A DNA stretch of 58,254 nt from an uncultured cyanobacterium (lineage in GTDB: Bacteria; Cyanobacteriota; Cyanobacteriia; PCC-6307; Cyanobiaceae), in contig CAIOGZ010000006.1 in assembly GCA_903858015.1 (NCBI GenBank), positions 1-58,254 on the forward strand, given 5' to 3'. The position numbers and the translations under genes are program-made. Positions 16,792 to 25,848 of this stretch are shown here, piece by piece. Each line of letters starts with the position of its first letter. The stretch's first letter is position 1. Below the pieces are notes generated by a model, which had not been told where the DNA came from, did not search any database, and worked only from the letters and a program-made list of their open reading frames with translations.

Positions 16792-17403
16792 ATGGCCGAC
16801 GACACCCCCCGCTCCGCCCCCTCCCCTCGGCAAGAGGGCCAAGGCCGGGGCCCCCGCTCGGGCGACAACCGGGAGCCCGGCGGCTTCCGAATCCGACTGA
16901 GCGACAACGAGATGCAGGCCGCCCGGAACCTGCAGGAGGCCTTCGGGCTCCGTTCCACCGTGGCTGTGTTGGGTTTCGCGCTGCGCACCCTGGCCCAGCA
17001 GCTGGAGGCGGGCCAACTCGATGAGCTGGTGGCCCAGCAGCGGGCCCTTGGGGCCGAGCGCGGCGCCGCTGGCCGCGGCGGTGAGGCCGGCCGGGGTGGT
17101 GAAGCTGGCCGCGGCGGTGAAGCTGGTGGCCGCGGTGGCGAGCGGCGGGGTCCCCGCGATGACAACCGCCCAGGCGGTGGCGGTGGGCGGCCGGCCCGGG
17201 CCAATCCCTTCGCCCGTCCCAGCCGGCCCGCTGCAGCGCCAGCGGTGACCAGCGAGGGGGTGGCTGAGGAGGCCGAGCAGGCTGACGCCCTAGACAGCAC
17301 CGAGCTCGGCCTTGATCCCGCCGCGGCCCCCGGGCTGGAAGCCCAATCCAGTGCGGCACCAACGGCAGAGCTCGAGGTGGCCGCCAGCGAAGCCGGCGCT
17401 TGA
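16792..17403 (+). CDS. Hypothetical protein with RHH-like segment and Gly-Arg-rich repeats
   Basis: 203 residues from ATG 16792. Residues about 25-70 (FRIRLSDNEMQAARNLQEAF, then STVAVLGFALRTLAQQLE) look like a strand-helix-helix DNA- or RNA-binding unit. Next comes a Gly/Arg/Glu-rich repeat (AGRGGEAGRGGE units) and an acidic Ala-rich tail. Such RGG-type tracts often bind RNA. The repeats correspond to 18-bp DNA units at about 17076-17140. It lies 10 bases before trpS, probably in the same operon. Function unknown. Confidence 0.65.
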   Translation: MADDTPRSAPSPRQEGQGRGPRSGDNREPGGFRIRLSDNEMQAARNLQEAFGLRSTVAVLGFALRTLAQQLEAGQLDELVAQQRALGAERGAAGRGGEAGRGGEAGRGGEAGGRGGERRGPRDDNRPGGGGGRPARANPFARPSRPAAAPAVTSEGVAEEAEQADALDSTELGLDPAAAPGLEAQSSAAPTAELEVAASEAGA

Positions 17404-17413
17404 TCCCCCTGCC

Positions 17414-18460
17414 ATGAGTTCAACGCGGCCGCGGGTGCTGTCGGGGGTCCAACCCACCGGCGCCCTGCATCTGGGCAACTGGCTGGGGGCGATCCGCAAT
17501 TGGGTCGACCTCCAGGACAGCCACGACACGTTTTTCTGTGTGGTCGATCTGCATGCGATCACGGTGCCCCACGATCCGGCCCGGCTGGCGGAGGACACCC
17601 GCAGCACCGCGGCCCTCTACCTGGCCTGTGGCATCGATCCGCAGCGCTCCACGGTGTTCGTTCAGAGCCATGTGGGCGCCCACAGTGAACTCTGCTGGCT
17701 GCTCAACTGCCTGACGCCGCTCAACTGGCTGGAGCGGATGATCCAGTTCAAGGAAAAAGCCCTCAAACAGGGCTCCGATGTGTCGGCGGGCCTGCTCGAT
17801 TACCCGGTGCTGATGGCCGCCGACATCCTTCTCTATGACGCCGATCAGGTGCCGGTGGGGGAAGACCAGAAACAGCACCTCGAACTGGCCCGGGATATTG
17901 CCCAGCAGCGGCTCAATGCCCGCTTTGGCCCGAAGGGGCCCGATGGCGAGCGCATGCCGCTGCTGAAGGTGCCCGAACCGCTGATCCTCAAGGAGGGGGC
18001 CCGGGTGATGAGCCTCACCGATGGCCGCAGCAAGATGAGCAAGAGCGATCCCAACGAGGCCTCGCGGATCACGCTGCTGGATCCGCCCGAGCTGATCACC
18101 AAGAAGATCAAGCGGGCCAAGACCGACCCGCAGCTGGGTCTGGAGTTCGGCAATCCGGAGCGCCCCGAGGCCGACAACTTGCTGGGCCTCTATGCCCTGC
18201 TCAGCGGCCGCGGCCGGGAGGCCGCCGCGGCTGAATGCGCCTCGATGGGCTGGGGCAGCTTCAAACCCCTGTTGGCCGAGGCCACGGTGGAGGCCCTGCG
18301 GCCCGTGCAGCAGCGCTACGCCGAGCTGCGCAGCGATCCAGGCCGGTTGGATCAGGTGCTGGCCGAAGGCCAGGCCAGGGCCGAGGCCGTGGCGGATGAC
18401 ACCCTGGCGCGGGTGCGCCAGGCCCTGGGCTTCCTACCCGGGCCGGCTCGGAATCGCTGA
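17414..18460 (+). CDS. trpS: Tryptophan--tRNA ligase
   Basis: 348 residues from ATG 17414. Class I synthetase signatures are present: the HIGH-type motif as HLGN (about residue 19, in PTGALHLGNWLGA) and KMSKS at about 206-210 (SKMSKSDPNE). The tryptophan-pocket segment GLLDYPVLMAADILLYDADQVPVGEDQ is also clear. The length is normal. The enzyme charges tRNA-Trp in the cytoplasm. The stop codon lies inside the first unit of a 30-bp tandem repeat, so the last few residues (ARNR) come from repeat sequence. Confidence 0.97.
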   Translation: MSSTRPRVLSGVQPTGALHLGNWLGAIRNWVDLQDSHDTFFCVVDLHAITVPHDPARLAEDTRSTAALYLACGIDPQRSTVFVQSHVGAHSELCWLLNCLTPLNWLERMIQFKEKALKQGSDVSAGLLDYPVLMAADILLYDADQVPVGEDQKQHLELARDIAQQRLNARFGPKGPDGERMPLLKVPEPLILKEGARVMSLTDGRSKMSKSDPNEASRITLLDPPELITKKIKRAKTDPQLGLEFGNPERPEADNLLGLYALLSGRGREAAAAECASMGWGSFKPLLAEATVEALRPVQQRYAELRSDPGRLDQVLAEGQARAEAVADDTLARVRQALGFLPGPARNR

Positions 18461-18507
18461 GTTCGGTACCCCTGAGTTCGGAATCGCTGAGTTCGGTACC
18501 CCTGATT
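18451..18507. repeat. 30-bp tandem repeat at the trpS 3' end
   Basis: GAATCGCTGAGTTCGGTACC followed by CCTGAGTTCG (18451-18480) is repeated from 18481 almost perfectly. The trpS stop (TGA 18458-18460) is in the first unit. The rest of 18508-18754 shows no gene I trust. Confidence 0.85.
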
Positions 18508-18754
18508 ACTGAACCATGGCCGATTCAACGATCAGCCCATCTGATCAATGCCGTGCTCGTGTCGAAACGCTGACCCGGGCCTGGCGTCGGGGCTGCTTGG
18601 CGCTGATCAGTGCTGCAGTCACAAGCATTCTGTATCCGATCGGAGCGATTCGTCAGGGCTCCAGCACAGATGGCTTGATTTGTCCAGGCCGGTGGGCGGG
18701 GGGGTGGTCGGCCCTGCGGGGCGGCAAGCAGGGTGAGCCCACCTTGAGGCGTCC

Positions 18755-19492
18755 TTGCCCTTGCGATTCCTGCCTGCCAATCTGCTGCCGCCGCAGCGCC
18801 CCCTTGCCCCAGGGCGGATCGCCCCGTTCTGTTCGGTGGCCCTGCTGCTCAGCCTGCCGCTGGCAAGCGGCCAACTCCCCGGCGCCGGCCGGCTGCAGCC
18901 ACCAGGATGGGGCCCAGGATTGGGCCAGCGCGACGCGGCAGCGGCTGCCACGGGCCCGGGGGGCCGGGCGATAGCGCAGGAGGCGCAGGCGGCGAAGGCC
19001 GCGTTGGCGAACCTCTACACGATCACGCCGGAACGGCGGGCCCTGCTCAATACGATCCGCTATGCCGAAGGCACCTGGCTGGGCGGTAGTCGGGATGGCT
19101 ACCGGGTGCTGTTCGGCGGCGCCCATTTCGTCGACCTGGCTCGCCATCCCCAGCTCACCGTCACCAACGGCTACAGCAGTGCCGCCGCCGGGGCCTATCA
19201 GTTCTTGCCCGGCACCTGGAACGAGGCGGCCCGCCGCCTGCGGCTCAACGATTTCCGCCCCGCCAACCAGGACCAGGCCGCCCTCTACCTCGTCGAGAAG
19301 CGCGGTGCCCTGGCCCGTTTCGATCGCCACGGCCTCAGCCATGACGTGCTGGCCCGGCTGGCGAAGGAATGGGCTTCGCTGCCCACGCTCCAGGGCGGCA
19401 GCTATTACGGCCAACCGGTGAAAGATGGCAACGATCTGCTCCGCTTTTTCAACGCTGAACTCAGCCGCCAACGGGCCCAGCCCACGGGCTGA
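18755..19492 (+). CDS. Lysozyme-like glycoside hydrolase (lambda-endolysin / GH104-GH24 type), exported
   Basis: 245 residues with an N-terminal hydrophobic stretch (FCSVALLLSLPLASG) suggesting export; the exact start is uncertain. The catalytic domain (about 85-240) reads LLNTIRYAEGTW with the catalytic Glu, then YRVLFGG, SSAAAGAYQFLPGTW and the C-terminal DQAALYLVEKRGAL, the pattern of lambda-R-type transglycosylases. It would cleave peptidoglycan glycan strands in the periplasm, either in wall remodelling or as a domesticated phage enzyme. It sits between trpS and the TM2 gene. Confidence 0.8.
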   Translation: MPLRFLPANLLPPQRPLAPGRIAPFCSVALLLSLPLASGQLPGAGRLQPPGWGPGLGQRDAAAAATGPGGRAIAQEAQAAKAALANLYTITPERRALLNTIRYAEGTWLGGSRDGYRVLFGGAHFVDLARHPQLTVTNGYSSAAAGAYQFLPGTWNEAARRLRLNDFRPANQDQAALYLVEKRGALARFDRHGLSHDVLARLAKEWASLPTLQGGSYYGQPVKDGNDLLRFFNAELSRQRAQPTG

Positions 19493-19498
19493 GCGGGC

Positions 19499-20011
19499 TC
19501 AGGGTTCGCGGTAGACCACCCGGCCGCGGGCATCATTGCCGATCTCCAGCAACTGCTCCTGCAGCAACCGCTCGATCTCCCCCCGAAGGGCGCGGCTGTC
19601 GGTGCCGCTGGGGAGGTCCAGATCAATCAGGGCGTCGTTGAGGCTGAATCCCCCGGCCCCGCTGCGGCGGGCGAGGCCGAGCAGTTGCCGTTCCAGCGTG
19701 GGGCGGGGCGGGGCCTGGGCCGCCGCCAGGGGCTGCTCGGGTGGCAGATCCTTGTTGGCCGCCTCGACCATCGCCGGAATCAAGAACAGATCCAGCAGCT
19801 GGCCGATGCCCAGCAGGCCGAAGCTCACCAACCAGAGGGCGCCAGTGCGCGGCTTGCGGCAATAGAAGCGATGCAGGCCGTTGAGGCCGGGCAAGCCAAG
19901 CGGTACGGCCAAGAAGGCCATCGCCCACAGCAGGTAGGCCAGTCCAACGCTGCGGCGCTCCTGCTGCAGGGCCGCCAGGGCGGTCGATGGGGAGGGCAGG
20001 CGATGGGTCAA
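19499..20011 (-). CDS. TM2 domain-containing membrane protein
   Basis: 170 residues. Residues about 20-85 form a TM2 domain: two hydrophobic helices around a short loop with the GLNGLHRFYCRKPRTGALWL motif and LLGIGQLLDLFLIPAMVE. A Pro-rich linker and a C-terminal soluble winged-helix-like region (LNDALIDLDLPSGTDSRALRGEIERLLQEQLL) follow. TM2 proteins are inner-membrane proteins of uncertain role. It is divergent from thrS, with 65 bases between starts that must hold both promoters. Confidence 0.85.
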   Translation of the reverse strand: MTHRLPSPSTALAALQQERRSVGLAYLLWAMAFLAVPLGLPGLNGLHRFYCRKPRTGALWLVSFGLLGIGQLLDLFLIPAMVEAANKDLPPEQPLAAAQAPPRPTLERQLLGLARRSGAGGFSLNDALIDLDLPSGTDSRALRGEIERLLQEQLLEIGNDARGRVVYREP

Positions 20012-20076
20012 GGCGGCGCTGCAGCCAGAGCAAGGATTCTCCTGCTTAGGATCGCGGTTTAGCGTTTCGGATTCCC

Positions 20077-21999
20077 GTGCCTGCAGCCGCCTCGACCAGC
20101 AGCAGCGCCACCCCGGCAGCGGCCGGGAGCGCCACCGCTGCGGCCGCTGGCCCAGGCCTTGAGGGGGGGGGGTTAGCCGGCCCAGACCAGGCCGGGGCCG
20201 CAGTGCCGCTCGCCCTGCCGAAAACCAGCCAAAGCCCCGAACTGCTGCGGATTCGCCACTCGATGAGCCATGTGCTGGCCATGGCGGTGCAGAAGCTCCA
20301 TCCCCAGGCCCAGGTGACCATCGGCCCCTGGACCGAAACCGGCTTCTACTACGACTTCGACAACCCTGAACCCTTCAGCGAGGCCGATCTCAAGGCGATC
20401 AAAAAGGAAATGGCCAAGATCATCGGCCGGCGCTTGCCCCTCGAGCGGATTGAGGTGAGCCGCGCCGAAGCCGAGGCCCGGATCAAGGCCCAGAACGAGC
20501 CCTACAAGCTGGAGATCCTGGCCGGGCTGCAGGAGCCGATCACCCTTTACAGCCTCGGGGACGCCTGGTGGGACCTCTGCGCCGGCCCCCACGTGGCCAA
20601 CACCAGCGAGCTCAACGCCAAGGCCTTTGAACTTGAAAGTGTGGCCGGCGCCTATTGGCGCGGCGATGAGACCAGGGCCCAGCTGCAGCGCATCTACGGC
20701 ACCGCTTGGCAAACGCCCGAGCAGCTGGCGGAATATAAGCGCCGCAAGGAGGAGGCCCTGCGCCGCGACCACCGCCGCCTCGGCACCGACCTCCACCTCT
20801 TCTCGATCGAAGACGAGGCCGGCGCCGGCCTGGTGTTCTGGCACCCCCGCGGCGCCCGGATGCGGCTGTTGATCGAAGACTTCTGGCGCCAGGCCCACTT
20901 CGCCGACGGCTATGAACTGCTCTATACCCCCCATGTGGCGGATATCAGCCTGTGGCAGACCTCCGGACACCTTGATTTTTATCGCGAGAGCATGTTTGGG
21001 CCGATGCAGGTGGATGAGCGGCAATACCAGCTCAAGCCGATGAATTGCCCCTTCCATGTCCTCACCTACGCCTCCACCCTGCGCAGCTACCGCGAACTGC
21101 CGATTCGCTGGGCCGAGTTGGGCACGGTCTATCGCTACGAGCGCCCCGGCGTGATGCACGGCCTGATGCGGGTGCGGGGCTTCACCCAGGACGACGCCCA
21201 TGTGTTCTGCCTGCCGCAGCAGATCGGCGATGAAATTCTGCGGGTGCTTAACCTCACCGAGCGGATTCTTTCCACCTTTGATTTCCGCAACTACGAGATC
21301 AACCTCTCCACCCGTCCCGACAAATCGATCGGCGATGATGCCGTCTGGGACCTGGCCACGAAGGGCCTGATTGAGGCCCTGGATCGCAAGGGCTGGAGCT
21401 ACAAAATAGACGAGGGCGGCGGCGCCTTCTACGGCCCCAAGATCGACCTCAAGATTGAGGATGCAATCGGCAGGCTATGGCAATGCTCCACGATCCAGCT
21501 GGATTTCAATCTGCCCGAGCGCTTCGATCTTCACTACGTGGCCGCCGATGGCAGCCGCCAGCGACCGATCATGATCCACCGCGCCATTTTTGGTTCGCTG
21601 GAGCGTTTCTTCGGGATCATGACCGAGAACTACGCCGGTGATTTCCCCTTCTGGCTGGCCCCCGAACAGATCCGGCTGCTGCCGGTCACCGATGAGGTGC
21701 TGCCCTGGGCCGAGGACCTGCTGGAGCAGCTCAAGCGGGCCGGCGTGCGCGCCAGCCTCGACCACAGCGGCGAGCGGCTTGGCAAATTGATCCGCAACGG
21801 TGAAACGATGAAGATCCCGGTGCTGGCGGTGATCGGCGCCAAGGAGGCCGAAGCGCGGGGCGCCAACCTGCGCAGCCGCAGCCAGGGGGACTTGGGCCTG
21901 GTGGCGGCCGAGCAGTTGCTGGCGGCCTGCAGCGCTGCCAACCAAGGTCGCCTCCCGTCCTTGCCCATGAACTTGCCCCTTAACTTGCCCACGAGCTGA
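20077..21999 (+). CDS. thrS: Threonine--tRNA ligase
   Basis: 640 residues from GTG; recognisable sequence starts near residue 45 (PLALPKTSQSPELLRIRHSM), so the Ala/Ser-rich leader may be partly untranslated. The TGS domain is absent, as in some cyanobacterial enzymes. The editing domain has HSMSHVLAMA (HxxxH) and DLCAGPHV. The class II core shows MNCPFHVLTY, motif 2 RYERPGVMHGLMRVRGFTQD and motif 3 IMIHRAIFGSLERFFGI. An anticodon-binding domain ends the protein. It charges tRNA-Thr and begins the compact thrS-glk-thrB-ndhD run. Confidence 0.97.
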   Translation: MPAAASTSSSATPAAAGSATAAAAGPGLEGGGLAGPDQAGAAVPLALPKTSQSPELLRIRHSMSHVLAMAVQKLHPQAQVTIGPWTETGFYYDFDNPEPFSEADLKAIKKEMAKIIGRRLPLERIEVSRAEAEARIKAQNEPYKLEILAGLQEPITLYSLGDAWWDLCAGPHVANTSELNAKAFELESVAGAYWRGDETRAQLQRIYGTAWQTPEQLAEYKRRKEEALRRDHRRLGTDLHLFSIEDEAGAGLVFWHPRGARMRLLIEDFWRQAHFADGYELLYTPHVADISLWQTSGHLDFYRESMFGPMQVDERQYQLKPMNCPFHVLTYASTLRSYRELPIRWAELGTVYRYERPGVMHGLMRVRGFTQDDAHVFCLPQQIGDEILRVLNLTERILSTFDFRNYEINLSTRPDKSIGDDAVWDLATKGLIEALDRKGWSYKIDEGGGAFYGPKIDLKIEDAIGRLWQCSTIQLDFNLPERFDLHYVAADGSRQRPIMIHRAIFGSLERFFGIMTENYAGDFPFWLAPEQIRLLPVTDEVLPWAEDLLEQLKRAGVRASLDHSGERLGKLIRNGETMKIPVLAVIGAKEAEARGANLRSRSQGDLGLVAAEQLLAACSAANQGRLPSLPMNLPLNLPTS

Positions 22000-22004
22000 T
22001 CTCC

Positions 22005-23042
22005 ATGGCAACCCTGCTGGCCGGCGACATCGGCGGCACCAAGACCCTGCTCAGCCTCCACACCGCCGGCGGCTCCCATCCCGAGCTGCTGGTCGAAGAT
22101 CGCTACGTCTCCGCCGATTGGCCCGACCTGGCGCCGATGCTGAACCACTTCCTGCGCGAGGGGGCCGCCAAGGCCTACCCGAAGCCGCAGGTGGCCTGTA
22201 TGGCGGTGGCCGGTCCGGTGCAGGCGGGCCGGGCCCGGCTCACCAACCTGCCCTGGGTGCTCGATCAAACCGAGCTCGCCTTGGCCTGTGATCTGCAGCG
22301 GCTTGAGCTGGTGAATGATTTTGCCGTGTTGATCTACGGCCTGCCGCACCTGCAGGCCTCCCAGTTGGCCCCGGTGCGGGCAGGGGAGGCGGTGGCGTCG
22401 GCGCCGCTGCTGGTGCTCGGGGCTGGAACCGGCTTGGGGGTGGCCTTCGGCATCCCGACGGCCGGCGGGCTTGCGGCGGTGGCCAGCGAGGCGGCCCATG
22501 CCGAATTCGCCCCCCGCACGGCCGCCGAATGGGAGTTACGGGAGTGGCTGCGCCACGACCTGAAGCTGGAGCGCGTCTCGATCGAGCGGGTGGTGAGCGG
22601 TACGGGGCTGGGCCATCTGGCCCGGTGGCTCCTGGCCCAGCGCCATCCCGATGGCGATCATCCGCTCAGTGGGGAGGCGCGTCGTTGGCAGCAGGCGCTG
22701 GCCGCGGGCCGCAGCGATGCCGACCTGCCGGCGGCGGTGGCGGCGGCGGCGGCGGCGGCGGCCGAACCGCTCGCCTGCGAGGCGCTCGACCTCTGGCTCA
22801 GCGCCTACGGCTCGGTGAGCGGTGATCTGGCCCTCGCCTGCCTCAGCCGCGGCGGCATTTGGCTGGCGGGAGGCACCGCCGCCAAGTTGTTGGCGGGCCT
22901 GCGCTCGAGCACCTTCCTCCAGGCCTTCCAGGCCAAGGGGCGGCTGGAATCGAGCTTGGCTGGCATGCCGATCTGGGCGATCACCGATGCGGCGGTGGGT
23001 AGCTTCAGTGCCGCCTGTCGGGCCCGCAGCCTGCTGGGCTGA
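22005..23042 (+). CDS. glk: Glucokinase
   Basis: 345 residues, starting five bases after thrS. It is a ROK/hexokinase-fold Glk: ATP-phosphate loop LLAGDIGGTKTLLSL, CMAVAGPVQAGRARLTNLPW, catalytic-base region LVNDFAVLIYGL, LVLGAGTGLGVAFG and EAAHAEFAPR. It phosphorylates glucose in the cytoplasm. An Ala-rich GCG/GGC repeat (AAVAAAAAAAAEPL, about 22730-22765) sits in a loop. Translational coupling to thrS is likely. Confidence 0.93.
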   Translation: MATLLAGDIGGTKTLLSLHTAGGSHPELLVEDRYVSADWPDLAPMLNHFLREGAAKAYPKPQVACMAVAGPVQAGRARLTNLPWVLDQTELALACDLQRLELVNDFAVLIYGLPHLQASQLAPVRAGEAVASAPLLVLGAGTGLGVAFGIPTAGGLAAVASEAAHAEFAPRTAAEWELREWLRHDLKLERVSIERVVSGTGLGHLARWLLAQRHPDGDHPLSGEARRWQQALAAGRSDADLPAAVAAAAAAAAEPLACEALDLWLSAYGSVSGDLALACLSRGGIWLAGGTAAKLLAGLRSSTFLQAFQAKGRLESSLAGMPIWAITDAAVGSFSAACRARSLLG

Positions 23043-23138
23043 GCCGATTCGGCTGGATCGCTGCTCCGGCGCCCCAGCTAGCAACCCGCTTGGACCCACC
23101 GGCTGCGACACTGATTGGAGTTCCAGCGAATCGACTGA

Positions 23139-24107
23139 ATGGTGCGTCCCCGGATCGGCCAGGGTGTCGTGGTGGATGTGCCAGCAACCACCGCCAATAT
23201 CGGCCCCGGTTTCGACTGCCTGGGCGCCGCCCTCGATCTTGGCAACCGTTTTGAGTTGCGCGTCATCGAGGGCAGTGGCGAGCGCTTCGATCTGATCATC
23301 CAGGGCAGCGAGGGCAGCCACCTGCGCGGTGGCCCCGACAATTTGGTCTATCGATCGGCCCAGCGGGTCTGGCGTGAGGCCGGCGAGGAGCCGGTTGCCC
23401 TCGAGGCGAAGGTGCTGTTGGCGGTACCGCCAGCGCGGGGTTTGGGCAGCAGTGCCACCGCCATCGTGGCGGGCCTGATCGGGGCCAATGCCCTGGTGGG
23501 GGAACCGCTCAACCCGGAAAAGCTGCTGGAGTTGGCGATCGATATCGAAGGCCATCCCGATAACGTCGTGCCCTCCCTGGTGGGGGGCCTCTGCATGACC
23601 GCCCGCACGGCGTCGGAGCGCTGGCGGGTGCTGCGCTGCGATTGGGATCCAGCCGTCAAAGCGGTGGTGGCGATCCCGGCGATCCGCCTCAGCACCAGCG
23701 AGGCTCGGCGCGCCATGCCCCGCAGCATTCCGATCCCCGATGCGGTGGTCAACCTCGGCGCCATCACCCTGTTGCTGCAGGGCCTGCGCACGGGCAGGGG
23801 CGAGCTGATTGCCGATGGGCTGCACGACCGCATCCATGAGCCCTACCGCTGGGGCCTGATCCAAGGCGGACGCGCCGTGCGGCAGGCCGCCCTGGCCGCC
23901 GGAGCCTGGGGCTGCGTGATCAGTGGTGCTGGACCCACCTTGTTGGCCCTGGCCCCCGCCTCGCTGGCGGCGGCGGTGAGCCTGGCCATGGTGGCCGCCT
24001 GGGAGGCCGAAGGGGTGGCGAGCAACGGTCGGGTGCTCGACCTCCAGCTGGCCGGCAGCCGCTGGCAGGCGCTTCCCGACGCAACAAGTGGCGGCGTGGA
24101 TGGGTAG
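23139..24107 (+). CDS. thrB: Homoserine kinase
   Basis: 322 residues. GHMP-kinase features: N-terminal VDVPATTANIGPGFDCLGAAL, the ATP-binding loop PPARGLGSSATAIVAGL (about residues 90-105), and the C-terminal GAWGCVISGAGPTLLAL. It phosphorylates homoserine towards threonine, competing for homoserine with metX at 36.3 kb. It lies about 100 bases after glk and before ndhD, all on the plus strand. The start could be the GTG two codons in. Confidence 0.96.
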   Translation: MVRPRIGQGVVVDVPATTANIGPGFDCLGAALDLGNRFELRVIEGSGERFDLIIQGSEGSHLRGGPDNLVYRSAQRVWREAGEEPVALEAKVLLAVPPARGLGSSATAIVAGLIGANALVGEPLNPEKLLELAIDIEGHPDNVVPSLVGGLCMTARTASERWRVLRCDWDPAVKAVVAIPAIRLSTSEARRAMPRSIPIPDAVVNLGAITLLLQGLRTGRGELIADGLHDRIHEPYRWGLIQGGRAVRQAALAAGAWGCVISGAGPTLLALAPASLAAAVSLAMVAAWEAEGVASNGRVLDLQLAGSRWQALPDATSGGVDG

Positions 24108-24209
24108 TTTTACTCAGCCATTAAAGTCCCGGCCCTTGCGGCGGGGAAGGCCCTCGATGTTCATGGCCCCCAGCCCGCCCAGCCCGCCCACCCTTCGCCC
24201 TCGCCTCTG

Positions 24210-25787
24210 ATGGACGCCACCTTGCCCCTCTCGGTCGCGTCCCTTGCAGCGGAAGGGAGCGCCAGCTTCCCCTGGCTCAGCCTGATCGTGCTGTTGCCCG
24301 CCGCGGCGGCCCTGCTGATGCCCCTGCTGCCCGGCGATGGCGACGACCCCCGCCTGCCCCGCACGGTGGCGCTGGTCGCCTTGGGGCTGGACTTCGCCTT
24401 GATCCTGTGGGTGTTCGCCAACCACTTCGATGGCGGCTCCAGCCAGCTGCAGCTGGTGGAGCGTTTTGCCTGGGTGCCGGCCCTGGGGTTGGAGTGGTCG
24501 CTGGCCACCGATGGACTCTCCGCCCCCCTGGTGGTGCTGAGTGGTCTGGTCACCCTGCTGGCCGTGGCGGCCAGCTGGAACGTGGCCCGCAAGACCCGCC
24601 TTTACTTCGGCCTGCTGCTGGTTCAGGCCTCGGCCCAGGCCCTGGTGTTTTTGTCGCAGGATTTTCTGCTCTTCTTTCTGGCCTGGGAGCTGGAACTGGT
24701 GCCGGTGTACTTGCTGATCGCGATCTGGGGCGGCAGCCAGCGCCAGTACGCCGCCACCAAATTCATTCTCTATACAGCCACCGCTTCGCTGCTGATTTTG
24801 ATCAGTGGTTTGGCCCTAGCCCTATCCGGTGACCAGTTCAGCCTCAATCTGAGTGAATTGGCAAGCCGCTCGCCTGGGGGCAGCTTCGGACTGCTTTGTT
24901 ACCTGGGCTTCTTGGTGGGCTTTGGGGTGAAACTTCCGATCTTCCCCCTCCACACCTGGCTGCCCGATGCCCACGGCGAGGCGAATGCGCCGGTATCGAT
25001 GCTGCTGGCGGGGGTTCTGCTCAAGATGGGCGGCTATGCCCTGCTGCGCTTCAACGTTCAGATGTTGCCCCAGGCCCACATGGTTTTGGCACCGGCCTTG
25101 ATCGTATTGGGAATCGTTAATATTATCTATGGCGCCCTTAATGCCTTTGGCCAGGATAACGTCAAGCGGCGGATTGCCTGCAGCTCTGTTAGTCATATGG
25201 GCTTTGTGTTGCTCGGTATTGGCGCCGTTGATGCGCTCGGGATCAGCGGGGCCATGTTGCAGATGGTCAGCCACGGTTTAATCGCCGCCGCCATGTTTTT
25301 TGTCACCGGTGTGTTCTACGAGCGCACCAAAACCCTCTCCATCCCCAACATGGGCGGCCTGGCCAAGGTGCTACCGATCACCTTCGCCTTCTTCCTGGCC
25401 AGCTCCCTGGCTTCCCTGGCCCTGCCGGGCATGAGTGGCTTCGTCAGTGAGATCACGGTGTTCCTCGGCATCACCGCCAACGGGGGCTTCACCACGGGCT
25501 TCCGGGTGATCACCATCCTGTTGGCGGCGATCGGCTTGGTGCTCACCCCGGTTTACCTGCTCTCGCTCTGCCGGCGCGTCTTCTTCGGTCCCCGCATCCC
25601 GGCCCTGGCCGTGGTGGGCGACATGAAACCGCGCGAAGCCGTGATTGCCCTCAGCCTGCTGGTGCCCACCCTGGTGATCGGCTTCTGGCCGCGGCTTGCC
25701 ATCGACCTCTACGAGGCCAGTACCACCGCCCTGGCCACCGGCCTGGCGGGCCAGGTGGCCCTGGGCCGGTGGCCCGTACTGGGCTGA
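24210..25787 (+). CDS. ndhD: NAD(P)H-quinone oxidoreductase subunit 4 (NdhD)
   Basis: 525 residues and about 14 membrane helices. The NuoM/NdhD signature region is clear: [21 protein letters not shown] with the conserved Glu, [41 protein letters not shown] with functional Lys/His residues, and [22 protein letters not shown]. It is the antiporter-like proton-pumping subunit of thylakoid NDH-1, serving cyclic electron flow and respiration. The sequence is of the NdhD1/2 type rather than the CO2-uptake NdhD3/4, judged by overall resemblance only. Confidence 0.95.
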   Translation: MDATLPLSVASLAAEGSASFPWLSLIVLLPAAAALLMPLLPGDGDDPRLPRTVALVALGLDFALILWVFANHFDGGSSQLQLVERFAWVPALGLEWSLATDGLSAPLVVLSGLVTLLAVAASWNVARKTRLYFGLLLVQASAQALVFLSQDFLLFFLAWELELVPVYLLIAIWGGSQRQYAATKFILYTATASLLILISGLALALSGDQFSLNLSELASRSPGGSFGLLCYLGFLVGFGVKLPIFPLHTWLPDAHGEANAPVSMLLAGVLLKMGGYALLRFNVQMLPQAHMVLAPALIVLGIVNIIYGALNAFGQDNVKRRIACSSVSHMGFVLLGIGAVDALGISGAMLQMVSHGLIAAAMFFVTGVFYERTKTLSIPNMGGLAKVLPITFAFFLASSLASLALPGMSGFVSEITVFLGITANGGFTTGFRVITILLAAIGLVLTPVYLLSLCRRVFFGPRIPALAVVGDMKPREAVIALSLLVPTLVIGFWPRLAIDLYEASTTALATGLAGQVALGRWPVLG

Positions 25788-25848
25788 TCCACAGCACCAG
25801 GGTTGCCACGCTGGAATGGAAGCCAGCTTGTATTGGCGGACCGGCCTG

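Noticed and set aside
18516-18974. 152-codon plus-strand frame after trpS
   Set aside because: It overlaps the lysozyme-like gene in another frame and turns into low-complexity Pro/Arg/Ser sequence.
20173-21201. 342-codon minus-strand frame across thrS
   Set aside because: Antisense shadow of a well-conserved synthetase gene.
22536-23864. 442-codon minus-strand frame across glk and thrB
   Set aside because: Antisense shadow spanning two recognised genes; no domain match.
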